NCBI GenBank assembly: GCA_026986775.1 | Contig: JALSNX010000001.1 | Coordinates: 124,001 to 188,000, forward strand | Direction of reading: 5' to 3' | Length of the DNA stretch: 64,000 nucleotides | DNA from: Caldifarciminota bacterium | Lineage (GTDB): Bacteria; Hydrothermota; Hydrothermia; UBA1063; CAJXJZ01 | Shown here: positions 17,203-24,481 of the stretch, piece after piece | Position numbering within the stretch: the stretch's first letter is position 1 | How the letters are laid out: the number at the start of each line of letters is the position of its first letter | The notes under the pieces: generated by a model | Told to the model about the DNA's origin: nothing | What the model saw: the letters and a program-made list of their open reading frames with translations, nothing else | Database searches by the model: none | Translations under genes and position numbers: made by a program

Positions 17203-17958
17203 ATGCGGATTAAGGTTAGACTTAATGCCGAAAAACCCATAATATTACCCGTACACTACAATTACATCATTCAGGGTTTTATATATCATCATCTTGACCC
17301 TGTAATAAGGAATATTCTCCATGAAAGGGGTGTTCCTTACAGAAAGAGACAGTATAAACTCTTCACCTTCTCCCAGATTTTCCCTGCAAAAATCACAGGA
17401 GAAGAAAATAACTGGATAATGCAGCCCCCTCTGGACTTTTACATATCAGCCTATGATGAGAAAATCCTTGAAAATTTTGCACTTCACCTTGTTCGCAAAA
17501 AGGTTGTTCAGATGGGGACGAACACTCTTACAGTTGAATCCATATCCGCCATTATCCCACCTGATTACAGGGAGAATCTTTTTATCAAAACCCTATCACC
17601 CATAACCATTCATTCAACAGAGATAAAGAATGGTAAAAGACATACCCGGTACTATTCGCCCCATGAATTGGAGTTCCCCGAAAAACTGAGGGAGAATCTG
17701 AGGAGAAAATTTGTTGCCATACACGGCGTTTATCCTGAAGAGAAAGAGGATTTTCTTAAAATAGAGCCGGTGGAGGTTCCCCAAAGGCCAGCGGTGATTC
17801 GCTACAAGGGTTTTGTAATAGTGGGCTGGAAAGGGTTATATAAACTCACCACCTCCCCTGCATATTTTAAACTTTCCTATACCACAGGCCTTGGTTCCCG
17901 CAATAGTATAGGGTTTGGCATGTGGAAGCCTGTTACAAAGTATCCTGCTTCAGGATGA
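17203..17958 (+). CDS. cas6: Cas6 crRNA endoribonuclease (first copy)
   Basis: A 251-aa RAMP nuclease that cuts the repeat RNA and leaves the 8-base handle. The start at MRIKVRLNAEKP matches the second Cas6 (MRLKITFESESP); longer starts at 17125 or 17182 fall in the array remnant. Shared features with the second copy are the PVHYNYIIQGFIYHHLD region, LHERGVPYRKRQYKLFTFS, and the C-terminal glycine-rich loop YTTGLGSRNSIGFGM, the typical RAMP signature. It heads a cas6-cas4-cas1-cas2 operon between arrays 1 and 2. The stop overlaps cas4 by four bases. Confidence 0.92.
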   Translation: MRIKVRLNAEKPIILPVHYNYIIQGFIYHHLDPVIRNILHERGVPYRKRQYKLFTFSQIFPAKITGEENNWIMQPPLDFYISAYDEKILENFALHLVRKKVVQMGTNTLTVESISAIIPPDYRENLFIKTLSPITIHSTEIKNGKRHTRYYSPHELEFPEKLRENLRRKFVAIHGVYPEEKEDFLKIEPVEVPQRPAVIRYKGFVIVGWKGLYKLTTSPAYFKLSYTTGLGSRNSIGFGMWKPVTKYPASG

Positions 17959-18488
17959 TAAGGATTTCATACCTCACTCCATCAATCTTCGCTTCATATT
18001 TTATCTGCCACAGACAGGCATGGCTCTTATATAACGGTATTTCGCCATACCAGAATCATCCCCTGCTTGAAGAAGGTAAATCAATTCACATGGTCCACCA
18101 TCTTGCCAGGAAAAGCGGACACATCTCTATTGAGAACATGATAATTGATGCAATGAGAAGAGACATCATCATTGAAATCAAAAAATCTTCACGCCGGATT
18201 TTTCCGGCAAAAATGCAGCTTTTATTTGAACTTTTCTACTTAAAGCATGAAAAGGGGATAATAAAAGAAGGGCTTTTACTTATACCAGAGGAGAAAAAGA
18301 GCCTCAAAATCCAGTTAACAGAGGAAAATGAGGCATATATCAGGAGAAAAATAAACGAAGTTATAAATCTTGTAAACAGAACCTCACCCCCTCGCATAAG
18401 AAGGAAACATGTGTGCAAATCCTGTTCCTTTTATACCTTCTGTTTCGGGGAGGATATTCATGAGGAGGACAATTTACATACTTTCTGA
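17955..18488 (+). CDS. cas4: Cas4 exonuclease (first copy)
   Basis: A 177-aa RecB-family Fe-S nuclease that trims prespacers for Cas1-Cas2. The ATG at 17955 overlaps the cas6 stop (ATGA), preferred over 17922. The first cluster cysteine is in FICHRQAWLLYNG, the last three in CKSCSFYTFC near the C-terminus. The nuclease core reads MIIDAMRRDIIIEIKKSSR (Asp and E-x-K). It overlaps cas1 by 29 bases. The second Cas4 (45581-46078) has the same layout. Confidence 0.92.
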   Translation: MIRISYLTPSIFASYFICHRQAWLLYNGISPYQNHPLLEEGKSIHMVHHLARKSGHISIENMIIDAMRRDIIIEIKKSSRRIFPAKMQLLFELFYLKHEKGIIKEGLLLIPEEKKSLKIQLTEENEAYIRRKINEVINLVNRTSPPRIRRKHVCKSCSFYTFCFGEDIHEEDNLHTF

Positions 18489-19455
18489 CGGTAAACTCAG
18501 AAAAAGAAACAACACCATGATGTTTGTGGACACAGAAGGAAAAAAGCACTATTCTCCGGTGGAAAACATAGACTCCATAATGGTATTTGGAAGAATATCA
18601 ATCAGCAATAAACTACTTGAACTTTTCACACAGAAGGGCACACTCGTTCATTTTTTCAATTTCTACGAATATTATGTAGGAACTTATTACCCCCGTGAAA
18701 AATATGCTTCAGGACTTGTTCTTCTGAAACAGGTGGAGCATTATCTTGACTGCACAAAAAGACTCCATCTTGCAAGGAAATTCGTTGAAGGCGCCCTTAA
18801 AAACATAATCCAGAACTTAAAATACTACGGAGAAAGGGGTGCGGATTTAGGAGAAACAGAGAGAAGTATTAAAGGACTTCTTCAGAGAATAACTCCTGTA
18901 AACAGCATAGAACAACTCATGGCAATAGAGGGCAATGCAAGAGATATATACTACAGAAGTTTTGATAAAATTATAAAAAACGATGATTTTGCCTTTGAAA
19001 CCCGCACAAGGAGGCCTCCTGAAAACCGATTAAATGCACTGATAAGCCTTGGAAACAGTTTACTTTATGTCACCGTACTCAATGAGATTTACAAAACACA
19101 TCTTGACCCGAGGATAGGGTATCTGCATACAACCAACAGAAGACATTTCACACTGAGTCTTGATATAGCAGAGATATTCAAGCCCATACTCGTTGATAGA
19201 TTGATTTTTACAGTAATACACAGAAAACAGATAAAAAAATCCGACTTCAGAGAAGGAAGTGGTGGCATCATTCTAAAAAAAGAGGCTCTGAAACTCTTCA
19301 CAAAAGAATGGGAGAACAGACTTAAAACAACAGTATATCACAGAAATCTCAAAAGGAAGGTCTCTTACAGACAACTCATAAGAATAGAAAACTACAAAAT
19401 AATAAGACACCTTATTGGAGACCGTGAGTATTTTCCCTACGTAACCCGAAGGTAA
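18460..19455 (+). CDS. cas1: Cas1 integrase (first copy)
   Basis: A 331-aa Cas1, exactly as long as the second copy. The ATG at 18460 has a GGGGAGG site; the frame extends to 18409 only within cas4. Catalytic residues are visible in AIEGNARDIYY (Glu), GYLHTTNRRHF (His) and LSLDIAEIFKP (Asp). The RTRRPPENRLNALISLGNSLLY region is typical of type I-B Cas1. With Cas2 it inserts spacers at the leader end, presumably into arrays 1 and 2 next door. Confidence 0.95.
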   Translation: MRRTIYILSDGKLRKRNNTMMFVDTEGKKHYSPVENIDSIMVFGRISISNKLLELFTQKGTLVHFFNFYEYYVGTYYPREKYASGLVLLKQVEHYLDCTKRLHLARKFVEGALKNIIQNLKYYGERGADLGETERSIKGLLQRITPVNSIEQLMAIEGNARDIYYRSFDKIIKNDDFAFETRTRRPPENRLNALISLGNSLLYVTVLNEIYKTHLDPRIGYLHTTNRRHFTLSLDIAEIFKPILVDRLIFTVIHRKQIKKSDFREGSGGIILKKEALKLFTKEWENRLKTTVYHRNLKRKVSYRQLIRIENYKIIRHLIGDREYFPYVTRR

Positions 19456-19457
19456 CA

Positions 19458-19721
19458 ATGTATGTGATTCTGGTGTACGATGTGAAAATTGAGAGAATAA
19501 ACAAAGTCAGGAACCTTGCAAGACAGTATCTTAACTGGATACAGAACTCAGTATTTGAGGGAGAGTTAACAAAAGGGCAATTAAGGATACTTAAACACGA
19601 GATAAAAAAGATAATCAACGAGGAAGAGGACTCGGTTATCATTTATGCACTGACGTGCGAAAAGGAGCCTGAGAGGATTATTATAGGAAAAGAAAAAGGA
19701 ACTCTGGATGACTACCTTTAG
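19458..19721 (+). CDS. cas2: Cas2 (first copy)
   Basis: An 87-aa ferredoxin-like Cas2 starting MYVILVYDVKIERINKVR, with the conserved Asp after the first strand and YLNWIQNSVFEGELT. It is followed directly by leader 2; the stop codon shares its last base with the inverted repeat of the leader. The Cas2 dimer bridges two Cas1 dimers during spacer integration. Confidence 0.95.
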   Translation: MYVILVYDVKIERINKVRNLARQYLNWIQNSVFEGELTKGQLRILKHEIKKIINEEEDSVIIYALTCEKEPERIIIGKEKGTLDDYL

Positions 19722-19890
19722 TGTCACAAACCTCACATACGACCAAAACCCCGGGGGGTTTGTGACACGGTGAAAAATAATATCTTACGCATTATACTTG
19801 ACAATTCGGATTTCATGGGGTATAATTTTCAACGATTCGTGAAATATGACTGTTTGGTCTAAAATATTGATTTTGAATAACATAAATGGG
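19721..19890 (+). promoter_or_regulatory. CRISPR leader 2, duplicate of leader 1
   Basis: A near-identical copy of leader 1. The inverted repeat arms are at 19721-19732 and 19757-19768, and the promoter is TTGACA at 19798-19803 with TATAAT at 19821-19826. Differences from leader 1 are about one G insertion and a few substitutions. Because it abuts cas2, the hairpin could also end the cas operon transcript, though no T-run follows. Confidence 0.85.
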
Positions 19891-20305
19891 GTTGCAGCGT
19901 AACTACGAGGAATGGAAACTTAAGCGATAATCTGCATATCTTCTAAAGTCAGTTGGGTTGCAGCGTAACTACGAGGAATGGAAACGCTCTAACATACTTG
20001 TCTATCGTGGTTGGGTCGGAGAGGTTGCAGCGTAACTACGAGGAATGGAAACTTAGTTAAAGTAATATCATTTACATTCGAAGTTGTGGTTGCAGCGTAA
20101 CTACGAGGAATGGAAACCTTTTATACGGAGAGATTGTTTTTCCTTGACATCTGGTTGCAGCGTAACTACGAGGAATGGAAACATTCTTGAACAACCGACT
20201 TAAAAATGACATATTTTGACCGTTGCAGCGTAACTACGAGGAATGGAAACATCTCTATCTTAACGCCATAGAGAGTGAAGTCTCTGTTGCAGCGTAACTA
20301 CAAGG
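19891..20305 (+). CRISPR. CRISPR array 2: 7 repeats, 6 spacers
   Basis: Six full 29-base repeats identical to array 1 and a decayed seventh from 20286, which diverges after GTTGCAGCGTAACTAC. Repeats start at 19891, 19957, 20024, 20089, 20154, 20222 and 20286; spacers are 35-39 bases. Leader at left, degenerate trailer at right. None of its six spacers equals a spacer of array 1 by eye. Confidence 0.98.
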
Positions 20306-20332
20306 CTTTATCTTTTAAACGGAGGTTGAATT

Positions 20333-21082
20333 ATGGAGGCATTTCTGTATGTTTCCCTTTTTCTTTCATTATTGGCCTTTGTCCTTTCTATCATCACCCT
20401 TTTAAAACTGATTAAAAACCAGAAGAATCCCTATTTTAAAACCCTGAATACCGAAAGAATTAACATAATGGAACCTGATGGAAGAAAGAGGCTTATTATA
20501 GCGAATAGCAATCTTCTGCCGGGTCCTGTAATAGAAGGACAGGAATTTCCTTCATCTCTGAGAGCGGGTAAAGATAAGGCAGCGGGGTTTATCTTCATAA
20601 ACGATGATGGTAATGAAATGGGAGGCCTTGTATGGGGTGGAAAAAAGATAAATGACAAATACGTCCAGCAGTTTTACTTCTCCATTGACCCATATCTTCA
20701 AAATGAAATCGTGAGTTTCTCTGCATCTGACTATAACGGTGAGAGGGACGTTATCCTTCGTTTCATTGAGAGACCCCATGACCCCGAAGGGTTTAAAAAA
20801 CTCATTATGAACTACGGAAAATACGTAGAACTTAAAGATAAAGATGAGGAATCTGCTCTGAACATAAAAAAGAAAATAGATGAATACGTCAAAAGGTATG
20901 TGGATAACAAAACATGGGAATCTCAGAGAATGGTTATAAGCAAAAAATCAGATGGATATAGCGGTATAAAACTCTACGATAAAAAAGGTAACTTAAAACT
21001 TGAAATGGCTGTCAGTGAAAATGGAACGCCCAATGTCCGATTTTACGATGAAAAGGGCGAGATTGTGAGGGAAATAAAATAA
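20333..21082 (+). CDS. Membrane-anchored hypothetical protein
   Basis: A 249-aa protein with one N-terminal membrane helix (about residues 4-27) and a soluble, beta-rich remainder. Two similar stretches, TERINIMEPDGRKRLIIAN and the C-terminal IKLYDKKGNLKLEMAVSENG...VRFYDEKGEIVREI, look like strand-turn-strand units that recur in a widespread unnamed family. GGLVWGGKK is another family-like motif. A GGAGG site precedes the start, just past the array 2 trailer. Its position among cas genes may be accidental. The function is unknown. Confidence 0.7.
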   Translation: MEAFLYVSLFLSLLAFVLSIITLLKLIKNQKNPYFKTLNTERINIMEPDGRKRLIIANSNLLPGPVIEGQEFPSSLRAGKDKAAGFIFINDDGNEMGGLVWGGKKINDKYVQQFYFSIDPYLQNEIVSFSASDYNGERDVILRFIERPHDPEGFKKLIMNYGKYVELKDKDEESALNIKKKIDEYVKRYVDNKTWESQRMVISKKSDGYSGIKLYDKKGNLKLEMAVSENGTPNVRFYDEKGEIVREIK

Positions 21083-21106
21083 AAGAGCGGGGCATTGCCC
21101 CGCTCT
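21074..21106 (-). terminator. Strong hairpin terminator between convergent genes
   Basis: A 10-base GC-rich stem, AGAGCGGGGC...GCCCCGCTCT with a 3-base loop (21084-21106). On the minus strand it is followed by a T-rich tail (TTTTATTTTA), so it ends the DUF2089 operon; it may also stop the plus-strand gene. Confidence 0.85.
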
Positions 21107-21116
21107 ATAATCATCC

Positions 21117-21458
21117 TCACTCCACCCAGATTTTCACCAGCTCCTCATCAGACTCAACACTGATAAGTTCCTCTCCTTCCTCTATCTGTTTTAAAAGTTC
21201 GTCTATATCAACGTTTTTGCTACCAACCTGAACGTCTTTCATGAAGTGTTTTGCCAGTTTGATCATGGAAATAGGTATCTTTATATTCACTCTTTCATTA
21301 TCATCCCTTGATTCCACATAAATACGCAACCATTTCTTCTTACGAGCGACGGGCTTTTTTTCAGCGTTCTGTTCAAGTGCCTTTAAAAGTTCTGCTGCCT
21401 TGTCAGCACTTATTTTTCCTTCCTCCACCATTTTTAATATCCTGAGCCTTTCATTCAT
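21117..21458 (-). CDS. SHOCT-like small protein, last gene of the DUF2089 operon
   Basis: A 113-aa protein. The start at 21458 (MNERLRILKMVEEGKIS) has a GAGGAGG site and is preferred over 21497. Its N-terminal 30 residues are a SHOCT-like helical pair also present at the start of the next protein upstream (ERMKILKMLEDGKITAEEAEKLL). The rest has a basic stretch (KKPVARKKKWLRIYVES) and an acidic helix. It belongs to a DUF2089-DUF4097 type operon, known for envelope stress response in other bacteria. Confidence 0.7.
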   Translation of the reverse strand: MNERLRILKMVEEGKISADKAAELLKALEQNAEKKPVARKKKWLRIYVESRDDNERVNIKIPISMIKLAKHFMKDVQVGSKNVDIDELLKQIEEGEELISVESDEELVKIWVE

Positions 21459-22230
21459 GGCTTTCCTCCTCTTTCTCCATAAAATGGATTTCAACATCCC
21501 CCGCTGTCATATATACTTTAACCTCAGATGAGGGATTATTTCCCCATGTGACAGGAAATTTTGTGCCCTTAAGTTCATTCGGAAGCCTCAGACTCCCCAT
21601 AGAAACATTGCAATCAAGGGTAAACTCCTCTTCTTTCGGCAGGTATATATCAACGTCCCCTGCCATGCCATTTATATAAAGGTCTTTTACCCTATCGTAG
21701 TAAATCTCAACATCTCCCGCCTGTAAATCTATTCTTGTGGGGAAAGAAACCTTCTCCATGGTAATATCTCCAGCACTTGCTCTTATATAGAGAAAAACAT
21801 TTTCGGGTATCTCTACTTTGAGGTCTCCAAAAGGAACCCTGACCTCTATAACATCGTCCACCTTTTTAATATCAACCTGTCCATCCCCTTCTATCCTTAT
21901 CATTGAATCCTCTGAGGTTGTTATCTCCACATCAGCCGCAGAAAGATCCAGATTGACCTCCTTAATACCCTCAGAGGAAAAGGTTTCTTCAATTTCAGAA
22001 GAGCCACCCTTTATTGCGGAAAATACGACACCAGGCACCATTCCCAGCACAGAAGAAAGAAGTTTACCCACAAAACTTACAATGTTAACACCCTCTGGAA
22101 TATCGTCTCCAATAGATGCCCTCCTGATGCTCCTGTTTTCATCCAGTGCCGAAAGAAGTTTTTCTGCTTCTTCGGCAGTTATTTTACCATCTTCCAGCAT
22201 TTTCAGGATTTTCATCCTCTCCTCAGTCAT
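21451..22230 (-). CDS. DUF4097 (YvlB/LiaX-like) protein with N-terminal SHOCT-like helices
   Basis: A 259-aa protein: residues 1-30 form the SHOCT-like pair (ERMKILKMLEDGKITAEEAEKL), about 40-75 are a linker with a hydrophobic patch, and about 80-250 form the DUF4097 beta-solenoid, with repeats such as AGDITMEKV, AGDVEIYYDRV, AGDVDIYLPKE and AGDVEIHF. ATG 22230 has GGGGG seven bases upstream; ATG 22236 would be too close. It overlaps the DUF2089 regulator by eight bases. Relatives such as YvlB and LiaX take part in cell-envelope stress sensing. Confidence 0.8.
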   Translation of the reverse strand: MTEERMKILKMLEDGKITAEEAEKLLSALDENRSIRRASIGDDIPEGVNIVSFVGKLLSSVLGMVPGVVFSAIKGGSSEIEETFSSEGIKEVNLDLSAADVEITTSEDSMIRIEGDGQVDIKKVDDVIEVRVPFGDLKVEIPENVFLYIRASAGDITMEKVSFPTRIDLQAGDVEIYYDRVKDLYINGMAGDVDIYLPKEEEFTLDCNVSMGSLRLPNELKGTKFPVTWGNNPSSEVKVYMTAGDVEIHFMEKEEESHE

Positions 22231-22603
22231 TTCCATACCCCCTTAATTTTTCAAGAACCTCATCAACACTCAATTCACCCCTTTCAAGTTTATCAATAAG
22301 TTCAGAAACATCAATTTCTTCTGTTTCTCCATCGCTGACCTCATACCCCAGAGATTCAAGAATTTCCCTGTATCTCTGTCTTACAGTGGGATATGAGATA
22401 CCCAGTTTACGTGCCACCTCGGAAAAATTACCCCATGTCTGCAAAAACACCCTGAGAAACTCCATCTGTTCTGATGTCAACTGACACAGTTCACATATAT
22501 CAAAATTACCCGAAATCTCTGTGCCGCAGGACTGACACCTGTATTTTACAATTTTCAGTTGTCCACCACACACAGGACACACAGATAAACTCTGCTTTTT
22601 CAT
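22223..22603 (-). CDS. DUF2089 zinc-ribbon transcription factor
   Basis: A 126-aa protein. A zinc ribbon is formed by CPVCGG (residues 9-14) and CQSCG, followed by the helix-turn-helix WGNFSEVARKLGISYPTVRQRYREILESLGYEV. This matches DUF2089 regulators that control DUF4097/YvlB operons. The C-terminal acidic part (ELIDKLERGELSVDEVLEKL) is again SHOCT-like. It is first in its operon, has its own strong promoter, and probably regulates itself. Confidence 0.85.
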   Translation of the reverse strand: MKKQSLSVCPVCGGQLKIVKYRCQSCGTEISGNFDICELCQLTSEQMEFLRVFLQTWGNFSEVARKLGISYPTVRQRYREILESLGYEVSDGETEEIDVSELIDKLERGELSVDEVLEKLRGYGND

Positions 22604-22625
22604 ATTAACCTCCTGCTTCTACTAA

Positions 22626-22654
22626 ATTATAAAACCAACTTTATAAATTGTCAA
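22626..22654 (-). promoter_or_regulatory. Promoter of the DUF2089 operon
   Basis: On the minus strand: TTGACA (22654-22649), 17-base spacer, TATAAT (22631-22626), then a GGAGG site and the ATG at 22603. A full consensus match. Confidence 0.85.
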
Positions 22655-22709
22655 GTATATTTTTATAATTTCTGGGATAAGCTCCATATCGTTCATACAA
22701 TTACACAAT

Positions 22710-22738
22710 TTGACTTTTGAGATTATATGGTTTATAAT
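22710..22738 (+). promoter_or_regulatory. Promoter of the second cas6 (leaderless), probably for the Cmr/Csm operon
   Basis: TTGACT at 22710-22715, 17-base spacer, TATAAT at 22733-22738; the cas6 ATG at 22746 is seven bases after the -10 box. No other good promoter was seen before csx15, so this may drive about 16 kb of effector genes. Confidence 0.75.
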
Positions 22739-22745
22739 TTTCACG

Positions 22746-23513
22746 ATGAGGCTCAAAATCACATTTGAATCGGAGAGCCCGATAAAAATCCCCATCCATT
22801 ACAATTATTATGTCCAGTCCTTCATCTACAGAAACCTTGACCGGGTGCTGGCACAGAATCTTCACGATGAGGGAATACCTCTTGGAAAAAGAAGATACAG
22901 GTTTTTCACCTTTTCCCGTTTATTCTCACAGAAAAGGAAGAAAAACGGCACATCATGGATATTTTCGCCGCCACTTGAATTATACCTTTCAGCAAGAGAC
23001 ATAAATCTACTTGAGAGTTTTGCAACGCATCTTATAAAACAACACAATGTAAAACTTGCAAAGGCAACGCTTTTCATAAACTCCATAGAGGTAATAAAAC
23101 CACCTGAATACGCAAAAGAACTTATAGTAAGGGCACTTTCACCAATTACCGTTTATTCAACCCTTCTCACACCAGAAGGCAGAAAGAAAACCTATTACTA
23201 CAACCCATTTGAAAAAGAGTTTGAAGAGCTTTTAAGGGATAATTTGAGAAGAAAATTCAAGGCCATATACAGCATACCACCTGACGAAGAAGATGACATT
23301 TTTAAAATAGAGCCATTGAGAGTCTCAGCAAGAAATGAGGCGATAATAAAATACAAAGGGACGGTAATAAAAGGATGGACAGGGATTTACAAACTCAAAA
23401 TTTCAGAAAAATACTTTGACATAGCCTACAACACAGGCCTCGGCTCCAAAAACAGCCAGGGGTTTGGTATGGTGGAGGTGGTGAGGGAGAGGAAAGATGG
23501 AGAGGGTAGATAA
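22746..23513 (+). CDS. cas6: Cas6 crRNA endoribonuclease (second copy)
   Basis: A 255-aa Cas6 paralogous to the one at 17203. The start MRLKITFESESPIKIPIHYNYY lies at the predicted transcription start; longer starts fall in the promoter. It has the same LHDEGIPLGKRRYRFFTFS segment and the RAMP glycine loop YNTGLGSKNSQGFGM. It precedes the III-B and III-A genes and is the only Cas6 in the effector run; none lies in the I-B set. It may therefore serve array 3 for all effectors. Confidence 0.92.
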   Translation: MRLKITFESESPIKIPIHYNYYVQSFIYRNLDRVLAQNLHDEGIPLGKRRYRFFTFSRLFSQKRKKNGTSWIFSPPLELYLSARDINLLESFATHLIKQHNVKLAKATLFINSIEVIKPPEYAKELIVRALSPITVYSTLLTPEGRKKTYYYNPFEKEFEELLRDNLRRKFKAIYSIPPDEEDDIFKIEPLRVSARNEAIIKYKGTVIKGWTGIYKLKISEKYFDIAYNTGLGSKNSQGFGMVEVVRERKDGEGR

Positions 23514-23559
23514 TTTTTAACATTTCTTTTTCGCAAAAGTTGGAAAGGAGGTAAGATAC

Positions 23560-23622
23560 ATGAGAGGTTTTAAAGGTTTTTTGCAACGGAAGGAGGTATT
23601 TAATGCCAACTACCACTTTTAA
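23560..23622 (+). CDS. Possible 20-aa leader peptide before cmr1
   Basis: A short reading frame (starts MRGFKGFLQRKEVF) preceded by AAAGGAGG and overlapping the cmr1 start at 23603 in another frame. Its strong ribosome site is the only support. It could couple translation into cmr1 or be chance. Confidence 0.25.
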   Translation: MRGFKGFLQRKEVFNANYHF

Positions 23623-24481
23623 ACTAAAGGTTTTAACCCCCATGTTTATGGGTGGGGCTGACCCGCAAGGGGAGCCGGAACTCCGTGCAGCCTCCATAAG
23701 GGGTGCCATGAGGTTCTGGTTCAGAGCCATGGCCGCTACAGTAACCGACGACCCCCGGGAAATCTACCGCCTCGAATCTGAAATATTCGGGAATACGGAG
23801 AGGAAAAGTAGGGTTGTGGTGAGGGTGAAAACCAAATTAACACGCAGAGATTGGGGAAAATATAAATTACTTCCTCATAAAAATTTCACATCTTTGGCAA
23901 TTTCACCCCATCGGATTATAGATATTGAACTTGCTGTATCTTATGGTAATGAAGAATTTGTTAAACTTGTTTTGTATTCCTTCTGGTTAAGCACTGCACT
24001 TGGAGGTTGGGGAAGAAGGTCTCGTCGAGGAGCTGGAACTGTTGTAATAGAAAATGTCGATGGAGATTTCGACTTTGAAAAATTCAAAATGTTTTTGAAG
24101 AATCCAATCAAATCCCAATTAAACACAGTCAAAAACGCATTTAATAGGGTTTTCCCTGATTTTAAATCTCCTGAAAACCTCTGGCCATACATTTTAAAAG
24201 TGGTGGAATGGAAAAAGATTTTCTCTAAATCTTGGGGCGATAATTCACCCATTTATTTCATGTTCAAAAAAACTTCAAAATTTATAAGGGAAAACGGAGA
24301 TTGTTTAGGTCAAATAAACCCTGAACGATATGCATCTCCTATTGTGGCAAGAGTTATCTCTAAAGATAACAGATACACCCTAAGATTTACTGTATTACAA
24401 TCAAGTGATCACAATTGTGAGAAAAAGATCAACGAATTTTTTGAAAAAATTGGAAATACCGAGGAGGTCTGGCATGCCTAA
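23603..24481 (+). CDS. cmr1: Cmr1 (type III-B RAMP subunit)
   Basis: A 292-aa Cas7-group subunit of the Cmr complex. The N-terminal strand FKLKVLTPMFMGGADPQG and RAASIRGAMRFWFRAMAA are diagnostic for Cmr1, and STALGGWGRRSRRGAGTV is the glycine-rich loop. In Cmr complexes it sits at the crRNA 3' end of the filament. A GGAGG site is present. It overlaps cmr2 by eight bases. Confidence 0.93.
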   Translation: MPTTTFKLKVLTPMFMGGADPQGEPELRAASIRGAMRFWFRAMAATVTDDPREIYRLESEIFGNTERKSRVVVRVKTKLTRRDWGKYKLLPHKNFTSLAISPHRIIDIELAVSYGNEEFVKLVLYSFWLSTALGGWGRRSRRGAGTVVIENVDGDFDFEKFKMFLKNPIKSQLNTVKNAFNRVFPDFKSPENLWPYILKVVEWKKIFSKSWGDNSPIYFMFKKTSKFIRENGDCLGQINPERYASPIVARVISKDNRYTLRFTVLQSSDHNCEKKINEFFEKIGNTEEVWHA

